A stretch of DNA of 64,000 nucleotides from Streptomyces sp. 840.1 (GTDB lineage: Bacteria > Actinomycetota > Actinomycetes > Streptomycetales > Streptomycetaceae): the NCBI RefSeq assembly GCF_003751445.1, contig NZ_RJUU01000001.1, positions 4,469,001-4,533,000 of the forward strand. The letters run 5' to 3'. The notes beneath the pieces were generated by a model. It was not told the DNA's origin, did no database searches, and saw only the letters and a list, made by a program, of their open reading frames with translations. Made by a program: the position numbers and the translations under genes. Below, in pieces: positions 8,894 through 16,984 of the stretch; the stretch's first letter is position 1, and each line of letters starts with the position of its first letter.

Positions 8894-9295
8894 TCAGGCG
8901 CCCACGGAGAGCCTGCTGCGCAGCAGGGCGGCCAGGGAGTCCGCGAACCCGACCGGCTCGACCGGAAGGGTCACCGCGGCGTCCGCACGGCTCCACGTGG
9001 CCAGCCAGGCGTCCTGCGGGCGCCCCATGAGCAGCAGCACCGGCGGGCAGCGGAAGACCTCGTCCTTGATCTGCCGGCAGACGCCCATGCCGCCGGCCGG
9101 GGCCGTCTCACCGTCCAACACGCAGACGTCGACGCCTCCCTGCTCCAGGGCGTCCAGGACGGCGGGCAGGGTGGCGCACTCCAGGAACTCCACCGGCGGC
9201 ACGTCCGCAGCGGGCCTGCGCCCTGCTGCCAGCCTCACCTGCTCACGGGTGTGTGCGTTGTCGCTGTAGACCAGGACCGTGGCGGTCGGCTGCAT
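8894..9295 (-). CDS. Receiver-like regulatory protein with degenerate phosphorylation site
   Basis: This is a single 133-residue CheY-like domain with no output domain. ATG 9295 follows a good GGAGG site, so the longer in-frame reading is rejected. The beta-3 aspartate is kept (VCVLDGE), but the usual acidic pair after beta-1 is reduced to one Asp (YSDN). The conserved beta-5 Lys-Pro is replaced by Leu-Pro (VTLPVEP) and the beta-4 Thr/Ser position is not obvious. Phosphotransfer signalling is therefore doubtful, and a protein-protein role is more likely. It is divergent from ctaE and convergent with the L,D-transpeptidase, between the two halves of the respiratory cluster. Confidence 0.75.
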   Translation of the reverse strand: MQPTATVLVYSDNAHTREQVRLAAGRRPAADVPPVEFLECATLPAVLDALEQGGVDVCVLDGETAPAGGMGVCRQIKDEVFRCPPVLLLMGRPQDAWLATWSRADAAVTLPVEPVGFADSLAALLRSRLSVGA

Positions 9296-9486
9296 TGTTC
9301 CTCCGTGACATCCGTGTCTTCGGGGCTTTCGGGGCACTCGGTTCGTGAGGGCTGTCCGATGCGCGGATCGTACTCCGCCCGACAGCCTGTCAGCACCGGC
9401 CGGGACAGCGGATTCATGGGCCGTTCGGGGAGGACACACCCCTCTGACACACCGAACGGCACCCCCCGGAGTGAGGGCGGGATAAG

Positions 9487-9507
9487 CGACCGACATAATG
9501 TCGGTCG
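9487..9507. promoter_or_regulatory. 21-bp palindrome across the ctaE start codon
   Basis: CGACCGACAT (9487-9496) and ATGTCGGTCG (9498-9507) are perfect 10-bp arms around one A. The second arm begins with the ATG of ctaE, so a protein bound here or an RNA hairpin would mask the start codon. Confidence 0.6.
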
Positions 9508-10118
9508 TGGCGACAGCAACGACAGTAGAAACCGGGCACGCGCACCCGTCGGTCAATCGGCCGAACCTCACCAGCGTCGGAACCATCATCTGGTTGAGTT
9601 CCGAGCTGATGTTCTTCGCGGCCCTCTTCGCGATGTACTTCACCCTGCGATCGGTGACCGGACCAGATCACTGGAAGGAAATGGCGTCGTCCCTGAACGT
9701 TCCGTTCTCGGCGACGAACACCACCATCCTGGTGCTCTCATCACTCACCTGCCAGCTCGGCGTCTTCGCCGCGGAGCGGGGCGATGTGAAGAAGCTCCGC
9801 GCCTGGTTCGTGATCACGTTCGTGATGGGTGCGATCTTCATCGGAGGCCAGATCTTCGAGTACACCGAGCTGGTGAAGAAGGACGGCCTCTCGCTGTCCT
9901 CGGATCCGTACGGCTCGGTGTTCTACCTGACCACTGGCTTCCATGGTCTGCATGTGACAGGCGGTCTGATCGCCTTCCTGTTCGTTCTGGGCAGGACATA
10001 CGCAGCCAAGAGGTTCACCCATGAACAGGCGACCGCTGCCATCGTCGTGTCCTATTACTGGCACTTCGTCGATGTTGTGTGGATCGGCCTCTTTGCCACG
10101 ATCTACTTGATCAAGTAA
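9498..10118 (+). CDS. ctaE: Cytochrome c oxidase subunit III
   Basis: This 206-residue, five-helix subunit III of the aa3 oxidase has the typical GHAHP N-terminus, the SSELMFF helix and the conserved [11 protein letters not shown] helix near the C-terminus. It stabilises subunit I and its proton uptake. The ATG at 9498 lies in a palindrome and has no Shine-Dalgarno sequence within 20 nt; a GTG three codons later is an alternative. It leads the ctaE-qcrCAB operon, ending 62 nt before qcrC. The same order occurs in mycobacteria (Rv2193-Rv2196). Confidence 0.95.
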   Translation: MSVVATATTVETGHAHPSVNRPNLTSVGTIIWLSSELMFFAALFAMYFTLRSVTGPDHWKEMASSLNVPFSATNTTILVLSSLTCQLGVFAAERGDVKKLRAWFVITFVMGAIFIGGQIFEYTELVKKDGLSLSSDPYGSVFYLTTGFHGLHVTGGLIAFLFVLGRTYAAKRFTHEQATAAIVVSYYWHFVDVVWIGLFATIYLIK

Positions 10119-10180
10119 CCGGGCCAGAGCCCGAACCACATCCAGCATCGACGCAGAAGATCCTGACACCGGGGTAATCC

Positions 10181-10990
10181 GTGAAAAAGCTCTCCGCACG
10201 ACGACGCCATCCGTTGGCGGCGGTCGTCGTACTACTCCTCGCGCTTGCGGCTACCGGGGGGCTGTACGCCGCGTTTGCGCCCGCGAGTAAGGCGCAGGCC
10301 GACGAAACCGCCCAGTCCCTCGCCATCGACGAGGGCAAGAAGCTGTACTCCGTCGGTTGCGCCAGCTGCCACGGAACCGGCGGTGAGGGAACCACCGACG
10401 GTCCCCAGCTTGTCGGCGTGGGCTCCGCAGCCGTGGACTTCCAGGTCGGTACCGGCCGTATGCCCGCGCAGCAGCCGGGTGCCCAGGTACCGAAGAAGAA
10501 GGTCATTTACAACCAGGCCGAGATCGACCAGCTCGCGGCGTACGTCGCGTCGCTCGGCGCCGGCCCGATCGTCCCCACCAAGAGCCAGGTCAGCCCCGAG
10601 GGCGCCGACGTGGCCAAGGGCGGCGACCTGTTCCGTACCAACTGCGCCCAGTGCCACAACTTCACCGGCGAGGGCGGTGCCCTGACGAAGGGCAAGTTCG
10701 CTCCCAGCCTTGAGGGCGTGGACCCGAAGCACATGTACGAGGCCATGCAGACCGGGCCTCAGAGCATGCCGTCCTTCCCGGACACGACGATGCCCGAGCA
10801 GCAGAAGAAGGACATCATCGCGTACGTCCAGACCGTGAACAGCGCGCAGGCTGAGAGCCCCGGTGGCCTCAAGCTGGGCGGTCTCGGTCCGGTCAGCGAG
10901 GGTCTGTTCGGCTGGATCTTCGGGCTCGGCGCACTGATCGCAGTTGCCATCTGGGTCGCGGCCCACACCGCTAAGGCCAAGAAGTCATGA
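10181..10990 (+). CDS. qcrC: Dihaem cytochrome c subunit of the cytochrome bc1 complex
   Basis: The 269-residue protein has an N-terminal membrane anchor (about 12-32), two class I cytochrome c domains with haem motifs C60-C63-H64 (CASCH) and C155-C158-H159 (CAQCH), and a C-terminal transmembrane helix (about 240-260). In actinobacteria this fused dihaem subunit replaces soluble cytochrome c and hands electrons directly to CuA of CtaC. The start is GTG 10181. The stop overlaps the ATG of qcrA (ATGA). Confidence 0.95.
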   Translation: MKKLSARRRHPLAAVVVLLLALAATGGLYAAFAPASKAQADETAQSLAIDEGKKLYSVGCASCHGTGGEGTTDGPQLVGVGSAAVDFQVGTGRMPAQQPGAQVPKKKVIYNQAEIDQLAAYVASLGAGPIVPTKSQVSPEGADVAKGGDLFRTNCAQCHNFTGEGGALTKGKFAPSLEGVDPKHMYEAMQTGPQSMPSFPDTTMPEQQKKDIIAYVQTVNSAQAESPGGLKLGGLGPVSEGLFGWIFGLGALIAVAIWVAAHTAKAKKS

Positions 10991-12039
10991 GTAGCCAAGA
11001 GATTCCAGAAGAGAACCTGCCCGCAGAGCAGGTCCCCGCGCACGGCGCGGTAGAGGGCGCGGACGACCCGTTCGCGGACCCGGGGCTGCCGGCCCACAAG
11101 CCGCGCATCCAGGACATCGACGAACGGGCCGCGGACCGGTCGGAGCGCGTGGTCGCGTTCCTGTTCACGCTGTCCATGCTGGCGACGGTCGGCTTCATCG
11201 CCTCCTACGTCATCTTCCCGGTCGACCAGATCGTCTACATCTTCCCGTTCGGTCATGTGAGCGCGCTCAACTTCTCCCTGGGTCTGACCCTGGGCGTGGC
11301 GCTCTTCACGATCGGCGCGGGCGCCGTCCACTGGGCGCGCACCCTGATGTCCGACGTCGAGGTCCCGGCCGAGCGGCACCCGATCGCGGCCGAGCCCGCG
11401 GTCAGGGCGCAGGTCCTCGCGGACTTCGCCGCCGGTGCCGAGGAGTCCGTGCTCGGCCGGCGCAAGCTGATCCGGAACACCATGTTCGGCGCGCTGGCCC
11501 TGGTGCCGCTCGCCGGTGTGGTGCTGCTGCGCGACCTCGGTCCGCTGCCGGAGAAGAAGCTGCGCTCCACCCTGTGGGCCAAGGGCAAGCAGCTCATCAA
11601 CATGAACACGAACGAGCCGCTCCGTCCCGAGGACGTGGCCGTGGGTTCGCTGACCTTCGCCATGCCCGAGGGCCTGGAGGAGGACGCTCACGACTTCCAG
11701 ACGCAGATCGCCAAGGCTGCGCTGATGATCATTCGCATCGAGCCGTCCAACATCAAGGACAAGCGCGAGCGCGAGTGGGCCCACGAGGGCATCGTGGCCT
11801 TCTCGAAGATCTGCACCCACGTCGGCTGCCCGATCAGCCTGTACGAGCAGCAGACGCACCACGTGCTCTGCCCGTGCCACCAGTCAACCTTCGACCTCTC
11901 CGACGGCGCCCGCGTCATCTTCGGTCCGGCCGGTCACGCTCTCCCGCAGCTGCGGATCGGCGTGAACAGCGAGGGCAACCTCGAGGCGCTCGGTGACTTC
12001 GAAGAGCCCGTCGGTCCTGCATTCTGGGAGCGCGGATGA
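10987..12039 (+). CDS. qcrA: Rieske iron-sulfur subunit of the cytochrome bc1 complex
   Basis: The 350-residue protein has a polar N-terminus, three transmembrane helices (about 55-75, 90-112 and 155-178) and a C-terminal Rieske domain. The [2Fe-2S] ligands are C276 and H278 (CTHVGC) plus C295 and H298 (CPCHQS); C281 and C297 form the stabilising disulfide. It takes electrons from menaquinol. The three-helix form is the actinobacterial type. It overlaps qcrC and qcrB by 4 nt each, so the operon is tightly coupled. Confidence 0.95.
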   Translation: MSSQEIPEENLPAEQVPAHGAVEGADDPFADPGLPAHKPRIQDIDERAADRSERVVAFLFTLSMLATVGFIASYVIFPVDQIVYIFPFGHVSALNFSLGLTLGVALFTIGAGAVHWARTLMSDVEVPAERHPIAAEPAVRAQVLADFAAGAEESVLGRRKLIRNTMFGALALVPLAGVVLLRDLGPLPEKKLRSTLWAKGKQLINMNTNEPLRPEDVAVGSLTFAMPEGLEEDAHDFQTQIAKAALMIIRIEPSNIKDKREREWAHEGIVAFSKICTHVGCPISLYEQQTHHVLCPCHQSTFDLSDGARVIFGPAGHALPQLRIGVNSEGNLEALGDFEEPVGPAFWERG

Positions 12040-13661
12040 GTACTGCGACCGATACGAAGCGCAAGGCGCCCGCCGGTGAGAAGATGGCCGACTGGGCGGA
12101 CGGCCGGCTCGGGATCTACTCCCTGGCCAAGGCCAACATGCGCAAGATCTTCCCGGACCACTGGTCCTTCATGCTCGGTGAGATCTGCCTCTACAGCTTC
12201 ATCATCATCATCCTCACGGGTGTGTACCTGACGCTGTTCTTCCACCCGAGCATGGCCGAGACCGTCTACCACGGTCCGTACGAGCCCATGCAGGGCATCC
12301 GGATGTCCGAGGCCTACGCCTCGACGCTGAACATCAGCTTCGACGTCCGCGGTGGTCTGCTGGTCCGGCAGATCCACCACTGGGCCGCGCTGATCTTCCT
12401 GGCCGGCATGTTCGTGCACATGATGCGCGTGTTCTTCACGGGCGCGTTCCGCAAGCCGCGTGAGATCAACTGGCTGTTCGGCTTCCTGCTGTTCGTGCTC
12501 GGTATGTTCACCGGCTTCACCGGCTACTCGCTCCCGGACGACCTGCTCTCCGGTACGGGTGTCCGCTTCACCCAGGGCGCGATCCTGTCGATGCCGATCG
12601 TCGGCACCTACATCTCGATGTTCCTGTTCGGCGGGGAGTTCCCGGGCGGCGACTTCGTCGCGCGGTTCTACTCGGTGCACATCCTGCTGCTGCCGGGCAT
12701 CATGCTCGGGCTTCTGGTGGGCCACCTGATCCTGGTCTTCTACCACAAGCACACCCAGTTCGCGGGTCCCGGCCGGACCAACAAGAACGTCGTGGGCATG
12801 CCGCTGCTGCCGGTGTACATGGCCAAGGCCGGAGGCTTCTTCTTCCTGGTCTTCGGTGTCATCGCCGTCATCGCGGGCATCGCCTCGATCAACCCGATCT
12901 GGGCCATCGGCCCGTACCGCCCGGACCAGGTGTCCACCGGCGCCCAGCCCGACTGGTACATGGGCTTCGCAGAGGGTCTCGTCCGAGTGATGCCTGGCTG
13001 GGAGATCAACCTCTGGGGTCACACGCTCGTCCTGGGCGTGCTCATCCCACTGGTGCTCTTCGGGCTGATCCTGGGTGCGATCGCGATGTACCCGTTCATC
13101 GAGTCCTGGGTCACCGGGGACAAGCGCGAGCACCACATCCTGGACCGCCCGCGCAACGCCCCGACCCGTACGGCCTTCGGTGTCGCGTGGATCACGGTGT
13201 ACTTCATCGGTCTGGTGGGCGGCGGTAACGACCTCTGGGCGACGCACTTCCACCTGTCGCTGAACTCGATCTCGTGGTTCGTCCGGATCTTCTTCTTCGT
13301 CGGACCGGTCATCGCGTTCGTCGCCACCAAGCGGATCTGCCTCGGCCTCCAGCGCCGGGACAGGGAGAAGGTGCTGCACGGGCGTGAGTCCGGGCTCATC
13401 AAGCGCCTGCCGCACGGTGAGTTCGTCGAGGTCCACGAGCCGCTGTCGCAGGGCCAGCTGCACACCCTCACCGCGCACGAGCAGTACGCGCCGGTCGAAC
13501 TCGGCCCGCTGGTCGACGAGAACGGCGTCAAGCGCAAGGTGTCGCCGGTGGAGAAGGTGCGCGCCAGGCTCAGCAAGAGCTTCTACGGCGAGAACAACCA
13601 GATCCCCAAGGCGTCCCCCGAGGAGTACAAGGAGATCACCGAGGGCCACGGCCACCACTGA
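12036..13661 (+). CDS. qcrB: Cytochrome b subunit of the cytochrome bc1 complex
   Basis: The 541-residue protein has eight or nine transmembrane helices and binds haems bL and bH. The haem-ligating histidines lie in RQIHHWAA/FVHMMR and in YSVHILLL/VGHLILVFYHKH. The menaquinol oxidation site motif appears as PDWY (usual PEWY). The long hydrophilic C-terminal extension (about 430-541) is the actinobacterial form. It is the last gene of ctaE-qcrCAB and is followed by a strong terminator. Confidence 0.96.
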   Translation: MSTATDTKRKAPAGEKMADWADGRLGIYSLAKANMRKIFPDHWSFMLGEICLYSFIIIILTGVYLTLFFHPSMAETVYHGPYEPMQGIRMSEAYASTLNISFDVRGGLLVRQIHHWAALIFLAGMFVHMMRVFFTGAFRKPREINWLFGFLLFVLGMFTGFTGYSLPDDLLSGTGVRFTQGAILSMPIVGTYISMFLFGGEFPGGDFVARFYSVHILLLPGIMLGLLVGHLILVFYHKHTQFAGPGRTNKNVVGMPLLPVYMAKAGGFFFLVFGVIAVIAGIASINPIWAIGPYRPDQVSTGAQPDWYMGFAEGLVRVMPGWEINLWGHTLVLGVLIPLVLFGLILGAIAMYPFIESWVTGDKREHHILDRPRNAPTRTAFGVAWITVYFIGLVGGGNDLWATHFHLSLNSISWFVRIFFFVGPVIAFVATKRICLGLQRRDREKVLHGRESGLIKRLPHGEFVEVHEPLSQGQLHTLTAHEQYAPVELGPLVDENGVKRKVSPVEKVRARLSKSFYGENNQIPKASPEEYKEITEGHGHH

Positions 13662-13686
13662 TCACCTGAGCTGATCGCCACAGCGG

Positions 13687-13719
13687 GAGCCCCGTCCATC
13701 CATACGATGGACGGGGCTC
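13687..13719 (+). terminator. Strong terminator after qcrB
   Basis: A perfect 14-bp stem (13687-13700 with 13706-13719) has the loop CATAC and continues into outer CAGCG/CGCTG pairing. Confidence 0.88.
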
Positions 13720-13740
13720 TTCGCTGTCCCCGGCGCTCGA

Positions 13741-13746
13741 TAGGGT
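13741..13746 (+). promoter_or_regulatory. Candidate -10 (TAGGGT) for trpD
   Basis: TAGGGT lies about 40 nt before the trpD start, just after the qcrB terminator, giving a short leader with an AGGAG site. Confidence 0.35.
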
Positions 13747-13787
13747 GGTCGCATCCCTTTATCGGCTGTGGACCCCAGGAGCGGACC

Positions 13788-14852
13788 ATGAACGTTGTGA
13801 CCCCGGTCGGCGGCGACAGCGTGGCGGCTCGTACCTGGCCCGGCGTGCTGACCCCGCTGCTGCGCGGCGAGGACCTGAGCGCGGACGACACCGCGTGGGC
13901 GATGGACCGCATCATGAGCGGCGAGGCGACCGACGTGCAGATCGCCGGCTTCGCGGTGGCCCTGCGCGCCAAGGGCGAGACCGTCACGGAGGTGACCGGC
14001 CTGGTCCGCGCGATGTACGAGCACGCCACCACGATCCACGTGCCCGGCCGCACGGTCGACATCGTCGGCACCGGCGGCGACATGGCCAAGACGGTCAACA
14101 TCTCCACCATGTCCGCGATCGTCCTGGCCGGGGCGGGCGCCAAGGTCGTCAAGCACGGCAACCGCGCCTCCTCCTCGGCCAGCGGCTCCTCGGACGTACT
14201 GGGCAAGCTCGGCGTCAACCTGGACCTGCCCCCGCAGCGCGTCGTCGAGGTGGCCGAGGAAGCGGGCATCACCTTCTGCTTCGCGGTGAAGTTCCACCCC
14301 GCCCTGCGGTACGCGGCGAAGGCCCGCGCGGAGCTGGGCGCCCCGACCACCTTCAACATCCTGGGTCCGCTCACCAACCCGGCCCAGGTGCGCTCCCAGG
14401 CCATCGGTGTCGCCGACCTGCGGATGGCGCCCATCGTCGCGGGCGTGCTCGCCGAACGCGGCAACTCGGCGCTGGTCTTCCGGGGCGACGACGGTCTGGA
14501 CGAGCTGACCACCACCGCGACCTCCCGGGTCTGGGTGGCCCGCGACGGTGTGGTGCGCGAGCAGGCCTTCGACCCGCGCGACGTCGGCCTGGAGCTGGTG
14601 CCGGTGGAGGCGCTGCGCGGCGCCGACGCCTCGTACAACGCCGATGTGGCCCGTCGGCTGCTGGCCGGTGAAACGGGGCCCGTACGGGACGCCGTCCTGC
14701 TCAACGCGGCGGCGGCGCTGGTCGCGCTCGACCCGGGCGACGGCACGCTCGACGAGCAGCTCGCCGCCGGTATGGCGAAGGCCGCCGAGTCCATCGACTC
14801 CGGATCCGCGGGGCGCGCGCTGGAGAGATGGGTCGCGGCCAGCAACGCCTGA
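13788..14852 (+). CDS. trpD: Anthranilate phosphoribosyltransferase
   Basis: The 354-residue enzyme condenses anthranilate with PRPP, the second step of tryptophan synthesis. Signatures are [14 protein letters not shown] (PRPP/Mg site), KHGNRASSS and GPLTNPA. ATG 13788 follows AGGAG at 13777-13781. The gene is monocistronic, bounded by terminators, and not in a trp operon; mycobacterial trpD (Rv2192c) likewise lies next to ctaE-qcrCAB. Streptomycetes often carry more than one trpD, so this may not be the only copy. Confidence 0.93.
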   Translation: MNVVTPVGGDSVAARTWPGVLTPLLRGEDLSADDTAWAMDRIMSGEATDVQIAGFAVALRAKGETVTEVTGLVRAMYEHATTIHVPGRTVDIVGTGGDMAKTVNISTMSAIVLAGAGAKVVKHGNRASSSASGSSDVLGKLGVNLDLPPQRVVEVAEEAGITFCFAVKFHPALRYAAKARAELGAPTTFNILGPLTNPAQVRSQAIGVADLRMAPIVAGVLAERGNSALVFRGDDGLDELTTTATSRVWVARDGVVREQAFDPRDVGLELVPVEALRGADASYNADVARRLLAGETGPVRDAVLLNAAAALVALDPGDGTLDEQLAAGMAKAAESIDSGSAGRALERWVAASNA

Positions 14853-14898
14853 GCCCACGGCCCTGAGCCCACGGCCCTGACGCACGGAACACGGAGCG

Positions 14899-14927
14899 AG
14901 GCGCAGTCCAGATCATGGACTGCGCCT
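14899..14927 (+). terminator. Terminator after trpD
   Basis: A perfect 12-bp stem (14899-14910 with 14916-14927) has the 5-nt loop GATCA, followed by TTGCG. Confidence 0.8.
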
Positions 14928-14954
14928 TGCGCGTTCTCCCACGTATGGCAAGAT
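14927..14954 (+). promoter_or_regulatory. Candidate promoter for the SAM-IV leader
   Basis: TTGCGC (14927-14932), 16 bp of spacer and CAAGAT (14949-14954) would start transcription just before the riboswitch at 14963. Confidence 0.4.
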
Positions 14955-14962
14955 GCTGCGCA

Positions 14963-15083
14963 GGTCATGAGTGACAGCGACTACGGCCCCGGCCCGCTGT
15001 CCGGCAACCCTCCGTCCGTGGCGGGGTGCCCCGGGTGAAGACCAGGCCGTAGGCAGCGAGGTCTGCGGCAAGCGCGGACCCCT
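14963..15083 (+). ncRNA. SAM-IV riboswitch
   Basis: The element follows the actinobacterial SAM-IV consensus closely: GGTCATGAGTG at the 5' side, GCCGGCAACCCTCC in the core, GGCGGGGTGCCCCGGGTGA as the conserved hairpin strand, GACCAGG, and the downstream stem ending in GCGGCAAGCGCGG that makes the second pseudoknot. It binds S-adenosylmethionine and should lower expression of the class V aminotransferase gene at 15253 when SAM is high, tying that gene to methionine/cysteine metabolism. Boundaries are approximate. Confidence 0.88.
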
Positions 15084-15252
15084 CGACGTCGCAAGGCGTC
15101 CACCCGTGGGGTCCTGGTCCTCAGGGAGCCTCTGTGAGCAAGCGAATGCGATAGGGCTTTTCGGCCCTCCTCCGCACACCCTCTTTTCTTCCTTCCGTGC
15201 TGCCGCGTACCCGCAGGCGCCGGAATTCGCCTGCCTGTTACGGGAGTTCGTC
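15084..15252 (+). promoter_or_regulatory. Leader between SAM-IV aptamer and gene, possible expression platform
   Basis: CCTGGTC at 15113-15119 is complementary to GACCAGG (15040-15046) of the aptamer base stem, and GGGGTCC (15108-15114) can pair with GGACCCC (15076-15082). These give mutually exclusive structures. A 6-codon frame (GTG 15134 to TAG, after GGGAG) precedes a small AGGGC/GCCCT hairpin at about 15153-15168. The mechanism (termination versus initiation) is not decided by the sequence. Confidence 0.4.
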
Positions 15253-16629
15253 ATGTCTGTCTTCACCGCTGCCGCCGACCAGTCCATTTGTACCCCGCTG
15301 CCCGTTCTGGGCAAGGATGTGACGGTTCCGCTGGTGACCGGCGGTGAGGTCACGTACGCCGCACTGGACTACGCCGCCAGCGCCCCGGCCCTGCAGCGCG
15401 TGTGGGACGACGTCGCCGCGTACGCGCCGTACTACGGCAGCGTCCACCGAGGCGCCGGCTACCTCTCGCAGCTCTCCACGGACCTCTTCGAGTCCAGCCG
15501 CGTGACCGTCGCGGAGTTCCTCGGCTGCCGCGCCGACGACCAGGTGATCTTCACCCGGTCGACCACCGACTCGCTCAACCTGCTCGCGGCGGCGGTCCCC
15601 GCCGACTGCCAGGTGTTCGTCTTCGAGACCGAGCACCACGCCTCGCTGCTGCCCTGGCGCGATGCCCGGGTGACCTACCTGAACGCCCCGCGCACCCCTG
15701 CCCAGGCCGTCGCCACGCTGGAGCGGGCCCTCGCGGACCGCGACCCCTACGGCCCCGCGCTCGTCTGCGTCACCGGAGCCTCCAACGTCACCGGTGAGCT
15801 GTGGCCCGTCAAGGAGCTCGCTGCCGCCGCGCACGCCCACGGCGCCCGGATCGTCCTCGACGCGGCCCAGCTCGCCCCGCACCACCCCGTCGACATCAGC
15901 GAGCTGGACGTCGACTGGGTCGCCTTCTCCGGCCACAAGCTGTACGCGCCCTTCGGCTCCGGCGTGCTGGCCGGCCGCTCCGACTGGCTGCGCGACGCCG
16001 AGCCCTACCTGGCCGGCGGCGGCGCCTCCCGCAAGGTCGCCCGGCGCGCCGACGGCGGGGTGGACGTCGAGTGGCACACCACCGCCGCCCGCCACGAGGC
16101 CGGTTCGCCCAACGTCATCGGCGTCTACTCCATCGCCTCCGCCTGCAAGGCGCTCACCGAGGCCGGTTTCGACAGCCTGGTCGCCCGCGAGCAGCAGCTG
16201 GTCTCCGAGGTCCGCGCCGGACTCGCGGAGGTCCCCGAGGTCAAGGTGCTCTCACTGTTCGGTGACGACGCGCCCCGGGTCGGCGTCATCTCCTTCGTGG
16301 TGGAGGGCTGGAACAGCTCGCACTTCGCCGCCGCGCTCTCGGCCGAGTACGGCATCGGGGTGCGCGACGGACTGTTCTGCGCCCACCCGCTGGTGCGCAC
16401 CCTGCTCGGCAGCGACCCGCAGGACGTCGGCGAGTGCGGCGCGCCGGAGGCCGAGCCGGGCGAGCGGTCGCTCAACGCGATCCGGGTCAGCTTCGGTGCC
16501 GGTACGCCGGACGAGCACATCGAGCGCTTCGTGCGGGCCGTCAAGGAGCTGGTGAGCGAGGGCGCCCAGTGGAAGTACCGCACCGAGGACGGCCGTTGCG
16601 TCCCGGACCGGGGCACCGCCCAGCACTGA
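15253..16629 (+). CDS. Class V aminotransferase (cysteine desulfurase/selenocysteine lyase-like), SAM-IV controlled
   Basis: This 458-residue PLP enzyme has the Schiff-base lysine in SGHKLYAPFGSG and the PLP-stacking TEHHAS motif. The start is ATG 15253 with GGGAG upstream; an apparent longer reading runs through the riboswitch and is rejected. The family includes cysteine desulfurases, isopenicillin-epimerase-like lyases and related sulfur enzymes. A classic persulfide-loop Cys is less clear than in the enzyme at 2695-4077 (a Cys occurs in GLFCAHP). The SAM riboswitch points to sulfur amino-acid metabolism. The exact substrate is unknown. Confidence 0.85.
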   Translation: MSVFTAAADQSICTPLPVLGKDVTVPLVTGGEVTYAALDYAASAPALQRVWDDVAAYAPYYGSVHRGAGYLSQLSTDLFESSRVTVAEFLGCRADDQVIFTRSTTDSLNLLAAAVPADCQVFVFETEHHASLLPWRDARVTYLNAPRTPAQAVATLERALADRDPYGPALVCVTGASNVTGELWPVKELAAAAHAHGARIVLDAAQLAPHHPVDISELDVDWVAFSGHKLYAPFGSGVLAGRSDWLRDAEPYLAGGGASRKVARRADGGVDVEWHTTAARHEAGSPNVIGVYSIASACKALTEAGFDSLVAREQQLVSEVRAGLAEVPEVKVLSLFGDDAPRVGVISFVVEGWNSSHFAAALSAEYGIGVRDGLFCAHPLVRTLLGSDPQDVGECGAPEAEPGERSLNAIRVSFGAGTPDEHIERFVRAVKELVSEGAQWKYRTEDGRCVPDRGTAQH

Positions 16630-16636
16630 GCCGTGA

Positions 16637-16688
16637 AACGCGTCCGGCCGGGTACGGGGCAGCTGCCCCGTACCCGGCCGGACGCGTT
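16637..16688. terminator. Perfect 52-nt bidirectional dyad terminator
   Basis: The sequence is a perfect palindrome with 26-bp arms centred on AGCT at 16661-16664. It sits exactly between two convergent genes and should stop transcription from both sides. Confidence 0.92.
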
Positions 16689-16702
16689 CAGCCGGACAGG
16701 CC

Positions 16703-16984
16703 CTAGCCGTCCAGGCCGATGGCGAAGGCCGCCTCCAGGTCGTGCTGCGAGTACGTACGGAACGCCACGTGGGTGTCGGTCCCCTCGACGCCGGGGATCT
16801 TGCTGATCCGGCCGGGGATGACCTCGGCCAGATCGTCGTGCTTGGCCACCCGGACCATGGCGATCAGGTCGTACGTGCCGGTGACCGAGAAGACCTCGCT
16901 GACGCTGTCCAGCGCCGCGACGGCCTCGGCGATCTCGGGGATCCGGTCCACGCTGGTTTTGATGAGCACGATCGCGGTGATCAC
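16703..16984 (-). CDS. Stand-alone RAM (Lrp/AsnC ligand-binding) domain protein
   Basis: The 93-residue protein is only the C-terminal alpha-beta regulatory domain of Lrp/AsnC regulators (ITAIVLIKTSVDRIPEI...GTYDLIAMV), with no helix-turn-helix. Such proteins bind amino acids at a dimer interface and may form hetero-oligomers with full-length Lrp proteins. GTG 16984 overlaps the stop of the rhomboid gene (GTGA), so the pair is co-transcribed and coupled. Confidence 0.85.
   Translation of the reverse strand: MITAIVLIKTSVDRIPEIAEAVAALDSVSEVFSVTGTYDLIAMVRVAKHDDLAEVIPGRISKIPGVEGTDTHVAFRTYSQHDLEAAFAIGLDG

Noticed and set aside
14971..15252. Upstream extension of the class V aminotransferase reading frame
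   Set aside because: It would translate through the SAM-IV aptamer; ATG 15253 has its own GGGAG site and fits family length.
13788..16629. trpD and the SAM-IV gene as one operon
   Set aside because: A 12-bp terminator at 14899-14927, a separate promoter-like sequence and an own riboswitch lie between them.
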